Shown here: positions 1-7,626 of the stretch, piece after piece
Layout of the letters: each line of letters begins with the position of its first letter
Numbering within the stretch: position 1 is the stretch's first letter
Source: Paenalkalicoccus suaedae
Lineage (GTDB): Bacteria; Bacillota; Bacilli; Bacillales; Salisediminibacteriaceae
Direction of reading: 5' to 3'
Length of the DNA: 64,000 bases
Assembly (NCBI RefSeq): GCF_006965545.2
Contig: NZ_CP041372.2
Coordinates: 3,844,001 to 3,908,000 of the forward strand
Notes under the pieces: generated by a model
The model's database searches: none
What the model was told of the DNA's origin: nothing
Seen by the model: the letters and a program-made list of their open reading frames with translations, nothing else
Position numbers and translations under genes: made by a program

Positions 1-226
1 TAGATATGCGTGCACGTATGGGACGATTTACAGGATGTTTACAGAGATTTTACTAGCATGTTTTGACAGTAGACATATAACAAATTCGCTGAACAACTGT
101 TCTGAATGGGTTTGAGTAGTCTTTACATTTTTTCATATTGTTGATGAATTGTGGGAAGGTAAAGATTATGAATGGGATGTGAATGGGTGAGGGGGGGTAG
201 ATTTGGGCTGGCGAGGTGAAGTGGGG

Positions 227-316
227 TAGTGCTGAAATGCGAGTGGGTGGTGCTAAATTGGCGGTGCTTTGTGCAAAAATGAAGGGATGTTGTGCCAAAA
301 CGAGCGCAGGTTGTGC
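227..316. repeat. 21-bp phased TTGTGC array
   Basis: Five keyword copies start at 227 (TAGTGC), 248 (TGGTGC), 269, 290 and 311 (TTGTGC), exactly 21 bp apart. The intervening bases are unrelated. The keyword is the reverse complement of the GCACAA keyword in the array at 22425. No gene is supported here; a minus-strand frame at 53-298 is a by-product. Confidence 0.8.
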
Positions 317-678
317 AAATTATCCATTTTAATGGATGTTAAATGATTTCAAAAGGGGTTTTTACCCATTTATTTGAATGGAGTCATACACATCAAAAAA
401 AAGGGACGAAGAGGTTATCCCTCTCCATCCCTTCCTACGCGTATGGCAACATCCTAACTTACGCACCCCGAAGGATCGCCAATACTAACTTAGGAATATA
501 TACAACCGAATCAACTACCCAGCCTGCAAATGTGCTTACTGCTAACCTTTTGTCTGAAGTGTCCTTTTACACTGAAAATTCCTCCTCTAGAAAGTAGTAA
601 GTCTCCTACTTACATATACGAACCAACGGGTTAAAAGTTCCTTAAAAGCGTAGATCGAAATGAACTCTCCCTTACCTT
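317..678. other. Intergenic region without a supported gene
   Basis: A plus-strand frame at 343-597 has no ribosome binding site, unremarkable composition and no recognisable motif. The only structure seen is a minus-strand terminator at 401-433. It lies about 250 nt past the stop codon of the acetyltransferase at 679, so a long 3-prime UTR or an independent small RNA on the minus strand is possible. Confidence 0.5.
395..433 (-). terminator. Rho-independent terminator, minus strand
   Basis: Read on the minus strand, AAGGGA pairs with TCCCTT and an inner AGAGG pairs with CCTCT around a short loop, followed by eight T. It would end transcripts coming from the acetyltransferase/peptidase/regulator operon. 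Confidence 0.7.
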
Positions 679-1137
679 CTACAATTCCTTCGTAAAAAAC
701 AAACTGTTAGGATCCTCTTTATACGAAGCAAATGGACCTGTCTGAACGAAGCCTTCTCTTTCGTACAATCTACATGCAGGCTGAAATACTGCCATAGATC
801 CTGTTTCCAAACTCACTCGCTCATACCCACGCGCTTTCGCCTCTTTCAAGATGTGAAGGAGCATGCGCTTTGCTACTCCTTTGCGGAGGTGAGCAGACGA
901 TGTTTTCATCGACTTGATCTCGCCATGCTTTGCATCTAATTCTCGCAGTGCGCCACAGCCAAGCAATTCCTCTCCATCCCACATCGTCCAAAAGGTGATT
1001 TCCGATGCGCGCAATCCTTCTAGGTCGAGCGCATGTTTACTTTCAGGGGGAGAATGCGCCTGCATGCTACGAATGTGATCCTCTAAAAGCTCGATTACAG
1101 CTACATGTGTTACGTCGTCCGTAATGATTCGCACCAT
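679..1137 (-). CDS. GNAT acetyltransferase, YsnE-like
   Basis: A 152-residue GCN5-related N-acetyltransferase, predicted to move an acetyl group from acetyl-CoA to a small-molecule amine. It resembles B. subtilis YsnE along its length: the SPPESKHAL block, the EITFWTMW strand, GCGALRELD, the acetyl-CoA loop around HLRKGVAKRML and the end region LYEREGF. The start is placed at the ATG at 1137 because GGAGG lies 5 nt upstream; the GTG six bases earlier sits on the Shine-Dalgarno sequence. It is the last gene of a three-gene minus-strand unit, 21 nt after the S9 peptidase. The substrate is not known. Confidence 0.9.
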   Translation of the reverse strand: MVRIITDDVTHVAVIELLEDHIRSMQAHSPPESKHALDLEGLRASEITFWTMWDGEELLGCGALRELDAKHGEIKSMKTSSAHLRKGVAKRMLLHILKEAKARGYERVSLETGSMAVFQPACRLYEREGFVQTGPFASYKEDPNSLFFTKEL

Positions 1138-1158
1138 ACTCACCTCCGTCTGTTCATG

Positions 1159-2949
1159 CTAAGCTCGATGCTTTGCTAAAAATCCTAAAATCTCTTTATA
1201 GACGCGGATCTCATTTGCTTTTTTCGAAAATCCGTGGCCTTCGTCTTTTAGTACCATATAGTCAACGTCTGTGCCCTGTTTCTGTAAGGCTTCCACGATT
1301 TGATCGCTCTCCTCTTTGACGACACGTGGATCGTTCGTTCCTTGAATAACGAGCATAGGGCGCGTCATCGTTGATAAATACGTGATAGGAGAATCTTTTT
1401 CTAAACGATCTTTGTCCTTTTCAGGGTCTCCGACCCAACGAGCCATGACTGGCTTCCAGTGATCTGGGACAGAGTTGATGAAGGTAAATAGATTCGATAC
1501 GCCAAATATGTCGATGACAGCACGGAAATAATCCGTATGTCTACCGTGTAAAAGGAGTGCCATGTAGCCTCCGTAGCTTCCACCCATCAAGAATAGACGA
1601 TCACGGTCGCACTTCCCTGTCTCGAATAACCACTCGATTCCTGCTACGCAGTCGAGGCGCGGTCCTTCTCCCCAATCACCTTCCACGAGCTTCGTAAAGG
1701 TTGCGCCATAGCCTGTGCTTCCACGGAAGTTCGGAGCAAAGATAGAGTAGCCCTCTTGCAGAATCACCTGAAACATCGCGCGGAACGTTTTTCGTTCCGA
1801 CGCCTGTGGACCACCGTGCGGCCAAAAGATGACGTGACCATTATTATTTTCTTCCTTGGCCTCAAACCAGAGCGCTTCGATTTGCTTCCCATCATAGGAC
1901 TCGTATGTTACTACATCCGGATCCACCATCTCACTCTCTGTGACACCAGGTACTTGGTTGCGCGTTAGCTTTGTCCACGTACTATCCTTATGCACGTAAA
2001 GGTTTTTGGGATCTGTTGCCGACGTACCGAGTACATAGATGTTCCCGCTTTTTGCGATACTCACCTGATCGATCGCTTTCACTGGACAGTCTAACTTTTG
2101 ATGCGAACCGTCTGTATGTACGCGATAAAGACTGTCTTCTACCCCTTTTTCAGTCGTAGCAAAAAGGCTGTTGAATTCGTTATGCCAGTGAATGTGTTGG
2201 ACGCTCTCTTTGTCTAGGGAGAAAAATGGTTGGCGCTCTCCCGTTGCGAGATCATATTTAACGACGTAATCGTACTCAGACTGCTCGTTTGTGAGTAAAT
2301 AGAGCGTGCTGTCATCTGCGAATACGGCGTCTCCGATAACATGTACATCTTCTGGATTCCCGCTCAGATCACGCTTTTCGCCAGTATCCGTGTGAATCAG
2401 TTCGGCTTTAATGTATGTGTTAGCTAATAGCTTTTGAGTGACGATCCATTTTTCATCCGGTGAAACTGCGGCAATTGTTGTTGCGCCGCCCTCTCCGTCG
2501 TAAAGGTGTGTCTTTTCGCCAGACTCTAGGTCTAGTCTGTAGCCAGTTAAAAAGCTTGGATTGCCTTGGCTTGTGCTGTAATACATCCGATTACCATGCT
2601 TATTTAGCTGCGAGAAGAAAAACTTGTCACTTTCCTCTCCTTCCACAAGCTTTTGCTTTTTGCCACCTTGATAAGGCATGGCATAGAGGTGATGATTTTC
2701 ATCTCCGTCGTGATCGAATCCGCCGATGACAAAACGCTTTTCTGGATCCTCTTTTAAAGCCGAGCAGTCCTGCTCTGTTTGCGTAAACAGGGATGGATAG
2801 CCACCCTGTCCGTCCATCGACCAAATATTCATCTTGCCATTTAAATTCGTTGAAAAAAGAATACGTGACTCGTCCGCCGCTACCGTAAAGTTTGTAATCG
2901 TATATGTATTGAAAAACTGTTCTAACGTATGTCCTGGAAATGTGATCAT
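1159..2949 (-). CDS. S9 family prolyl oligopeptidase-like serine peptidase
   Basis: A 596-residue cytoplasmic serine peptidase of the prolyl oligopeptidase/acylaminoacyl peptidase family. The N-terminal two thirds look like a TolB/WD-type beta-propeller and the last ~240 residues are an alpha/beta hydrolase. The triad is readable: Ser458 in GGSYGGYM, Asp540 in GTNDPRV, His572 in DEGHGF. The chosen ATG at 2949 is preceded by GGAGAGG at 9 nt; two upstream in-frame ATGs lie before or on that site. The start comes one base after the regulator stop codon, so the two are probably translationally coupled. Likely role: trimming short peptides, with its own ArsR-type regulator. Confidence 0.93.
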   Translation of the reverse strand: MITFPGHTLEQFFNTYTITNFTVAADESRILFSTNLNGKMNIWSMDGQGGYPSLFTQTEQDCSALKEDPEKRFVIGGFDHDGDENHHLYAMPYQGGKKQKLVEGEESDKFFFSQLNKHGNRMYYSTSQGNPSFLTGYRLDLESGEKTHLYDGEGGATTIAAVSPDEKWIVTQKLLANTYIKAELIHTDTGEKRDLSGNPEDVHVIGDAVFADDSTLYLLTNEQSEYDYVVKYDLATGERQPFFSLDKESVQHIHWHNEFNSLFATTEKGVEDSLYRVHTDGSHQKLDCPVKAIDQVSIAKSGNIYVLGTSATDPKNLYVHKDSTWTKLTRNQVPGVTESEMVDPDVVTYESYDGKQIEALWFEAKEENNNGHVIFWPHGGPQASERKTFRAMFQVILQEGYSIFAPNFRGSTGYGATFTKLVEGDWGEGPRLDCVAGIEWLFETGKCDRDRLFLMGGSYGGYMALLLHGRHTDYFRAVIDIFGVSNLFTFINSVPDHWKPVMARWVGDPEKDKDRLEKDSPITYLSTMTRPMLVIQGTNDPRVVKEESDQIVEALQKQGTDVDYMVLKDEGHGFSKKANEIRVYKEILGFLAKHRA

Positions 2950-2950
2950 G

Positions 2951-3457
2951 TTAGTCATCCTCTCCATTCGTTTCGTATTTAGGTTTTGTGCTCACGATAT
3001 TGATACCTACGCTGTACTCCTGACGTGCCTCTCCGACTGCCTTCGTACTTCGTTCCACCCATTTTTCGAGAAAATCAGCGAACTCCTCCTGCATCTGATC
3101 TCTCTCACTAGTGGTAAGCTCTACTCTCGTCATAAGAGAGGTTGTATGATCAGAATCAAAGCTCTCTCTTAAAACAGGATCTCTTGCTTCATCTGGTGCG
3201 TAGAAAGTCCCCGCTACAGACTGGTAGTACTTCTCCATCACGCCGCCAACCTTGCGCTCCTCCACAAGTGTTAGAAGCTCTCCTTCGAGAAGCTTTTTGA
3301 TGTGATAATGAACGTTGCCAGGAGTATGATCAAGCTCTGTAGCCACCTGCTTTGCCGTTTTTGGCTCTTCAAAGAGCTGCTTCATGATTTTGACGCGGAG
3401 GGCGCTTCCAAGAAGTTTAGCCTGTTTGACGGTAATATTGAGCGGATCTTTACTCAA
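2951..3457 (-). CDS. ArsR-type winged-helix regulator (HTH_20-like)
   Basis: A 168-residue transcription regulator. An N-terminal winged helix (about residues 8-75) carries KTAKQVATELDHTPGNVHYHIKKL as its recognition region, and a C-terminal region likely dimerises. The start is a TTG at 3457, with AAGGAGG 7 nt upstream; the longer ATG frame overlaps the operator. It is a clear paralogue of the protein at 25359, which has VATELNQSPGNVHYHIKRL. It leads the operon with the S9 peptidase and sits behind paired palindromes at 3480-3516, so autoregulation is likely. The effector is unknown; no cysteine metal site was seen. Confidence 0.88.
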   Translation of the reverse strand: MSKDPLNITVKQAKLLGSALRVKIMKQLFEEPKTAKQVATELDHTPGNVHYHIKKLLEGELLTLVEERKVGGVMEKYYQSVAGTFYAPDEARDPVLRESFDSDHTTSLMTRVELTTSERDQMQEEFADFLEKWVERSTKAVGEARQEYSVGINIVSTKPKYETNGEDD

Positions 3458-3479
3458 TGTAATCCCTCCTTCTAAGATG

Positions 3480-3541
3480 ATCTGCAAATGCAGATTGTCT
3501 ATCTGTTTTTACAGATTATCATAGATGGAAGAGGATGGCAA
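3480..3541 (-). promoter_or_regulatory. Promoter with paired 16-bp operators
   Basis: Two perfect 6-bp-arm palindromes, ATCTGCAAATGCAGAT (3480-3495) and ATCTGTTTTTACAGAT (3501-3516), have centres 21 bp apart. On the minus strand a -35 TTGCCA (3541-3536) and a -10 TAATCT (3518-3513) are 17 bp apart, and the -10 lies inside the second palindrome. The same arrangement precedes the paralogue at 25359. Repressor binding is inferred. Confidence 0.8.
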
Positions 3542-3575
3542 CTAATTTGTGGGAATTGTTAGATTTTTTTGTCTT

Positions 3576-3701
3576 TAGTATGTGCCTTCGGTATCTCTTT
3601 GTGCCCCTGTCAACCTTGTTTGCACTTTCTACTGCTCTCCTTGCGCCTCGGCGGCCTCTGTTTATTCCTACTCGGGCTTCGTTTGCTCTTCCACTTTATA
3701 C
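3576..3701 (+). repeat. 21-bp phased GTTTGC-type array
   Basis: Degenerate keywords start at 3576, 3597, 3618, 3639, 3660 and 3681, each 21 bp apart. The clearest are GTTTGCAC at 3618 and GTTTGCTC at 3681; others read CTTTGTGCC, CCTTGCGCC and GTTTATTCC. It is the same family and orientation as the array at 25153. Frames through it are not genes. Confidence 0.75.
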
Positions 3702-3815
3702 AGCAAACCTGCATTCCCAAGCGTCCATCACTGATTCATTTGTTAAATTATACAGATCAGCTTCTTTCACGCTATACTTAATTTACTTTACCTATTCGAA
3801 AGGCGGAATTCTTCT

Positions 3816-4574
3816 ATGGCACTTTTTCAAACTAGCTTTAAATCAAAGGCTTTGATGATGCAGACGTCTGTTAATATTCTGCTTCCTGTTGGTATGAATG
3901 CACTCGATCCTACAACCGCTCAGAATGTGACCTACGAACGAAAAACATTCCCGGTTCTCTACCTGCTTCACGGTGCTACGGACGATCATTCCTGTTGGCT
4001 ACGTTTATCCTCGATTGAGCGCTACGCGGAGGAAAAGGGGATCGCGGTGGTCATGCCTAATGCCGATTTCAGCGCGTATGTCGATATGGCGCACGGCAAT
4101 GCTTATGGCACGTACATAGGGGAGGAGCTTCCGAGCTTTATCGAGAGCGTCTTCCCGGTTTCCACCGAGCCAAAAGATCGTTTTATCGCAGGTCTATCGA
4201 TGGGCGGTTACGGTGCCTTCCGATTTGCGCTCAACCACCCGGACCGCTTCGCCGCAGCCGGCTCCTTCTCCGGCGCGCTAGACATGGCCTCGCGACTGCA
4301 GATGGAGAATCCCTTCACTGTCGCGTTTGGAGAAAATACAGATATCACTGGAACCAACAATGATCTCCTTCACCTTCTTCGTGAAAATAAAGCCGCGTCG
4401 CTACCGCGACTGTATCAGTCATGCGGGACGGAAGACTTTTTGTATGAGGATAACCTGACATTTAAGAAAGTTGCTGAAGACTCTGGAGTTGCGCTAACTT
4501 ATTCAGACGGACCAGGCGGACACGAATGGAACTTCTGGGATAAGGAAATAAAGAGGTTTTTAGACTGGATTTAG
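3816..4574 (+). CDS. Esterase, FrmB/tributyrin-esterase family alpha/beta hydrolase
   Basis: A 252-residue cytoplasmic esterase of the esterase-D/FrmB type, which hydrolyses short-chain esters; S-formylglutathione hydrolases and EstA tributyrin esterases belong here. Triad candidates are Ser128 in GLSMGGYG, Asp207 in GTEDFLY and His236 in GGHEWNFW. The oxyanion-region strand VLYLLHGATDDH is intact. There is no signal peptide. AAAGGCGG lies 9 nt before the ATG. It stands alone, followed by a CGCRRT repeat array. The natural substrate cannot be read from sequence. Confidence 0.9.
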   Translation: MALFQTSFKSKALMMQTSVNILLPVGMNALDPTTAQNVTYERKTFPVLYLLHGATDDHSCWLRLSSIERYAEEKGIAVVMPNADFSAYVDMAHGNAYGTYIGEELPSFIESVFPVSTEPKDRFIAGLSMGGYGAFRFALNHPDRFAAAGSFSGALDMASRLQMENPFTVAFGENTDITGTNNDLLHLLRENKAASLPRLYQSCGTEDFLYEDNLTFKKVAEDSGVALTYSDGPGGHEWNFWDKEIKRFLDWI

Positions 4575-4637
4575 GTAGTTTAGATACGGGCGTGGCTTAG
4601 GCAAAGTGGTTTGACTCTGTTTAAGCCGCTTTTTTCG

Positions 4638-4912
4638 CGCGATTCATGCTGATTTTCGCGCAGTTGACCCTTTAACTTACGCAGTTCCCGCCTCAACTTG
4701 CGCGGTTTTTTTCTCCTTACGCAGTCGTACACTTTTTTCGCGCGATCCGCTCTGATTTTCGCGCAGTTGACCCTTCAACTTACGCAGTTCCCGCCTCAAC
4801 TTGCGCGGTTTTTTTCTCCTTACGCGGTCGCACACTTTTTTCGCGCGATCCGCTCTGATTTTCGCGCAGTTGACCTTTTAACTTACGCAGTTCCCGCCTC
4901 AACTTGCGCGGT
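4638..4912 (+). repeat. CGCRRT array 1 (14 keywords)
   Basis: Fourteen CGCRRT hexamers run from 4638 to 4912 with steps 21-21-21-19-21, a 103-bp unit. First-to-last core distance is 269 bp (2x103+63), so there is no net indel. The box contexts are TTTTTCGCGCGATCC, TTTTCGCGCAGTTGAC, AACTTACGCAGTTCC, CAACTTGCGCGGTTTTTT and TTACGCAGTCG. The array stops on the TTGCGCGGT box. It lies between two plus-strand genes. Confidence 0.95.
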
Positions 4913-5042
4913 TACGCATCTATCGCACTGTTCAATGGTTTAAACTGCTCCCCCACAACAAACCACTAAATTTCCCATTTACTTGAAACCACTCTTGCAG
5001 TTACTCCGTATAATAACCAATAAGCTTGAAGGAGTGACACGG

Positions 5043-6245
5043 ATGGACTCATCAAGAATCACGTATACGTATGAAAATCGGAGCGATGCGCCGATGGAGC
5101 TGTGGCTTTCTGCAGCTCCTGGCACGACGGATATACAGTTTACACATGTGGAGCCGTCTCATGAGGAGGCGCATCCTTTTCTGGGGGAGCTGTTTTATTT
5201 TAGGCTCGACGCGAAGGAGAGCCTGCGCTACGAGGCGAATTATTCATCGCCTCGTGCGTCCGCGCTGACGGAGGAAGCGCGCCAGTACTTCCTGCGAAAC
5301 AGTGCGCTCGTTCCTGTGGATGAAGGGACAAAACAGAAGGCCGAACAGATCACAATCGACGCATCTACTGTAAAGGAGAAAGTGTTCGCCATATTTTCTC
5401 ACGTAAAAGAGAGCTTTAGGTATTCCTCGCAGATTAAGGGGCGCGGTACGGGGATTACGCTCAACACCGGTAAAGGTGACTGCGGGGAGCTGTCGGCGAT
5501 GATCGCGTCGTACTGTCGGTCGCTCGGTATTCCCGCCCGGGTGATGGTTGGTGCGTTTAAGGGGTCGTTCCAGCCGCATGCGTGGAACGAAGTCTATATC
5601 GAGGAGGAGGGTTGGATGCCGCTTGATGTGAGTGTTTCGATGTATACGTTTTTCCGGCATCCTTTGCGTAACATTGGTTCGATTGTAAGGTGGGGAGCGT
5701 TTCGGAACCGCGCCCGCTACTTTGGAGAGATTGAGTCTGGTCGTGTGGTGTTTTCGATTGATCCCGAGCGTGAGCTGACGCCAGCTTATATCGATCGGGA
5801 GGACCCGACTGCTTCGATGACGTTCCCTGTCGGTGGCGAGGAATTCCCTTGGGGGCAGGAGAGTTTGGATGGCAAGGCGCCTTATATGCAGCCGATTTAT
5901 CCGCGGTTGAACGGAGAGCTCACGAAGATTAAGCAGCGCGATGTGCTTGGATCGTTTCGGGTGAAGTCGAACCAGCTAATCGATTACGTGACATCTCAAA
6001 CGAAGATTTTTGCGTTTACGATTGCAGCTGCGCTCATCTACCTGTCTATTGGCCTCAACCTATTTAATATTGCGTTGCCGAGTATGTTTGAGACAGTTTT
6101 GAGTGGTGCGACCGTGGTAGCACTCGGTATTTTTAGTTTGCTGACGCTCATTCGCCGTGAGTTTAATGTGCCGTTATTGATTTTGTGTGTGCTGTTTGCG
6201 TTTTCGATGCTGAGCTTTATCATGGGCTTGATTACCTCAGCCTAA
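5043..6245 (+). CDS. Transglutaminase-like membrane protein
   Basis: A 400-residue protein with a transglutaminase-like (papain-fold) core at about residues 115-200. Cys147 in GDCGELS, His179 in QPHAWNEV and Asp195 in PLDVSVS form the expected triad. The C-terminal ~75 residues hold two to three hydrophobic segments (IFAFTIAAALIYLSIGL, VVALGIFSLL, LLILCVLFAFSMLSFI), anchoring the enzyme to the membrane; there is no N-terminal signal. The ATG at 5043 follows GAAGGAGTG at 6 nt; an upstream in-frame ATG has no ribosome site. In such families activity may be peptidase, amidase or crosslinking. A small membrane protein follows 18 nt downstream, probably in one operon. Confidence 0.85.
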   Translation: MDSSRITYTYENRSDAPMELWLSAAPGTTDIQFTHVEPSHEEAHPFLGELFYFRLDAKESLRYEANYSSPRASALTEEARQYFLRNSALVPVDEGTKQKAEQITIDASTVKEKVFAIFSHVKESFRYSSQIKGRGTGITLNTGKGDCGELSAMIASYCRSLGIPARVMVGAFKGSFQPHAWNEVYIEEEGWMPLDVSVSMYTFFRHPLRNIGSIVRWGAFRNRARYFGEIESGRVVFSIDPERELTPAYIDREDPTASMTFPVGGEEFPWGQESLDGKAPYMQPIYPRLNGELTKIKQRDVLGSFRVKSNQLIDYVTSQTKIFAFTIAAALIYLSIGLNLFNIALPSMFETVLSGATVVALGIFSLLTLIRREFNVPLLILCVLFAFSMLSFIMGLITSA

Positions 6246-6263
6246 ACAAGGAGGATTCGTGCT

Positions 6264-6554
6264 ATGAGTAGTGGGAGACACATCATTTGGAATAGCTTTG
6301 CAGAAACGATTGTTGTGGTGATTTCCTGTGTAGTGGTCGCGCTGTTGGCGATGACATTTCTCTATCAGGAGGCTGGGTACTATACGATGTATTTTGGGAG
6401 TTTGTTTTTGGAGCGACACTCCGTTGATGGCTTTAGTATTAGTGTTGGAGTGGCAAACTTTGTCCCGATTTTACTGACGGCGTTGGTGTTTTTTGTTTGT
6501 TATAGTGCGGTTCGCTATCGTGTTAGTCGGAGGAAGCGATTTGATCTGGAATAA
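6264..6554 (+). CDS. Small two-helix membrane protein
   Basis: A 96-residue protein with two strongly hydrophobic segments (about residues 13-33 and 65-85) and a basic C-terminus (RYRVSRRKR), suggesting cytoplasmic ends. AAGGAGG precedes the ATG by 9 nt. It lies 18 nt after the transglutaminase-like protein and before a terminator, so it is likely co-transcribed and may act with it. The family is not recognised. Confidence 0.75.
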   Translation: MSSGRHIIWNSFAETIVVVISCVVVALLAMTFLYQEAGYYTMYFGSLFLERHSVDGFSISVGVANFVPILLTALVFFVCYSAVRYRVSRRKRFDLE

Positions 6555-6560
6555 AAAAAA

Positions 6561-6606
6561 GAGTTCGGTCTCTCTGATAGAAGGTAGAGATCGGACTCCT
6601 TTTGTT
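6561..6606 (+). terminator. Rho-independent terminator
   Basis: GAGTTCGGTCTCT (6561-6573) pairs with AGAGATCGGACTC (6586-6598), with two G-U pairs, then CTTTTGTTT. An A-run on the left makes it usable in both directions. It closes the transglutaminase operon. Confidence 0.85.
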
Positions 6607-6668
6607 TATTGCTCTTAGACACTCATGTATTAAAAGAAGGCTACATATCGTTGTTCTCTCAACCTATT

Positions 6669-6950
6669 TTATGAATATACAGCCATCGCCATGAAAACTA
6701 CCCAAAAGAGAAACGGAATCAGCGTCAAGATAACGCCCACCTTGCGCATTGATGGCTTTATTTGTAGGAATGCCCCTATGGCCCACAGTACAAATCCTAG
6801 CATGAAATACAATCTGTACGTAGGTTCATCTGTCTCCGCTATTCCAGGTCCACTCATCCACAGAGACATGAATAAAACGACGGTTCCAGTTATGGTGTTT
6901 AATAGATACCTGATAATGGTGAGGCTTATGTGTTTGAATCTATTCGACAC
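6669..6950 (-). CDS. Small membrane protein, three to four helices
   Basis: A 93-residue, largely hydrophobic protein with segments near residues 15-32, 47-64 and 70-90, and a short charged start (MSNRFKH). It begins at a GTG (6950) with GGGGGAG 7 nt upstream, inside the last codons of the preceding peptidase gene (11-nt overlap), so translation is probably coupled. No family was recognised. Confidence 0.75.
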   Translation of the reverse strand: MSNRFKHISLTIIRYLLNTITGTVVLFMSLWMSGPGIAETDEPTYRLYFMLGFVLWAIGAFLQIKPSMRKVGVILTLIPFLFWVVFMAMAVYS

Positions 6951-7596
6951 GATGGATCTCCCCCTCTTCTAACGTATACACGCCACCAGCTCCATCTACT
7001 TCCACTAGCTCGCCGTTTCTAAAGTACGCGCCAGTCTGCTCGTCTAATGCAAGGTTTTGCTGAGGAGAGTAGGTTTGCACCGATTTTCTTACATGCATCT
7101 CTTCGTCCCACTCGGAATAATGGAGGGCGATGAGCATATCGCCAAACAATCCAAGTCCGGGCCGCGACTGTAGCTCCCGCTCGTCATTATCCTTGGCCGA
7201 GATTACGCATCTCTCGGGAGTAATTAATGCGTCGGCAGAAAATCCAGCGACGGGATGACCAGCCTGATAATGTGCATGGATAGCTTTATTAATTGGTGTA
7301 TCTACGATGGAGTCCGCGTATCGATTCGTATCGCCACCGCCTATCACGATGCCGGAGCTCTGCTCAATAGCTGCAACCGCCTCGTCTATGTCTGTCGTTG
7401 GAAGAGGTAAGAAGCGACATTCCTGCACACGGTTCGCTTTTAGTAAGTCAGCATAGTAAGGAATGAAGTCTGCCCATACTTCTCTTTCGAGGACGAGAAA
7501 AATGACAGGAGACTCTGATTTTCGGACTTTCGTAAATAGCTGTGCAAGCTTATGTGTAAAAGGAGGTCCCCCTCCAAATAAGAATAAATGCTTCAT
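6940..7596 (-). CDS. Peptidase S51-like protein
   Basis: A 218-residue protein of the peptidase E/cyanophycinase (S51) fold, a class I glutamine amidotransferase-like domain. The diagnostic block IVIGGGDTNRYAD is followed by the nucleophile-elbow position GFSADALI, where S51 enzymes have a GxSAGA serine; the glycine and alanine after the serine are replaced here by Ala-Asp-Ala. AGGAGG lies 7 nt before the ATG at 7596. It overlaps the small membrane protein downstream. The family cleaves Asp-X or isoaspartyl bonds, but the altered elbow makes the substrate uncertain. Confidence 0.8.
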   Translation of the reverse strand: MKHLFLFGGGPPFTHKLAQLFTKVRKSESPVIFLVLEREVWADFIPYYADLLKANRVQECRFLPLPTTDIDEAVAAIEQSSGIVIGGGDTNRYADSIVDTPINKAIHAHYQAGHPVAGFSADALITPERCVISAKDNDERELQSRPGLGLFGDMLIALHYSEWDEEMHVRKSVQTYSPQQNLALDEQTGAYFRNGELVEVDGAGGVYTLEEGEIHRVE

Positions 7597-7626
7597 TGAT
7601 GAACCTCCTATAATAGTGGCAACGCG

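Noticed and set aside
53-298. Minus-strand 81-codon frame
   Set aside because: It lies on the TTGTGC array, has low-complexity composition and no ribosome site.
343-597. Plus-strand 84-codon frame
   Set aside because: No Shine-Dalgarno sequence; it runs antisense across a terminator and has no protein-like pattern.
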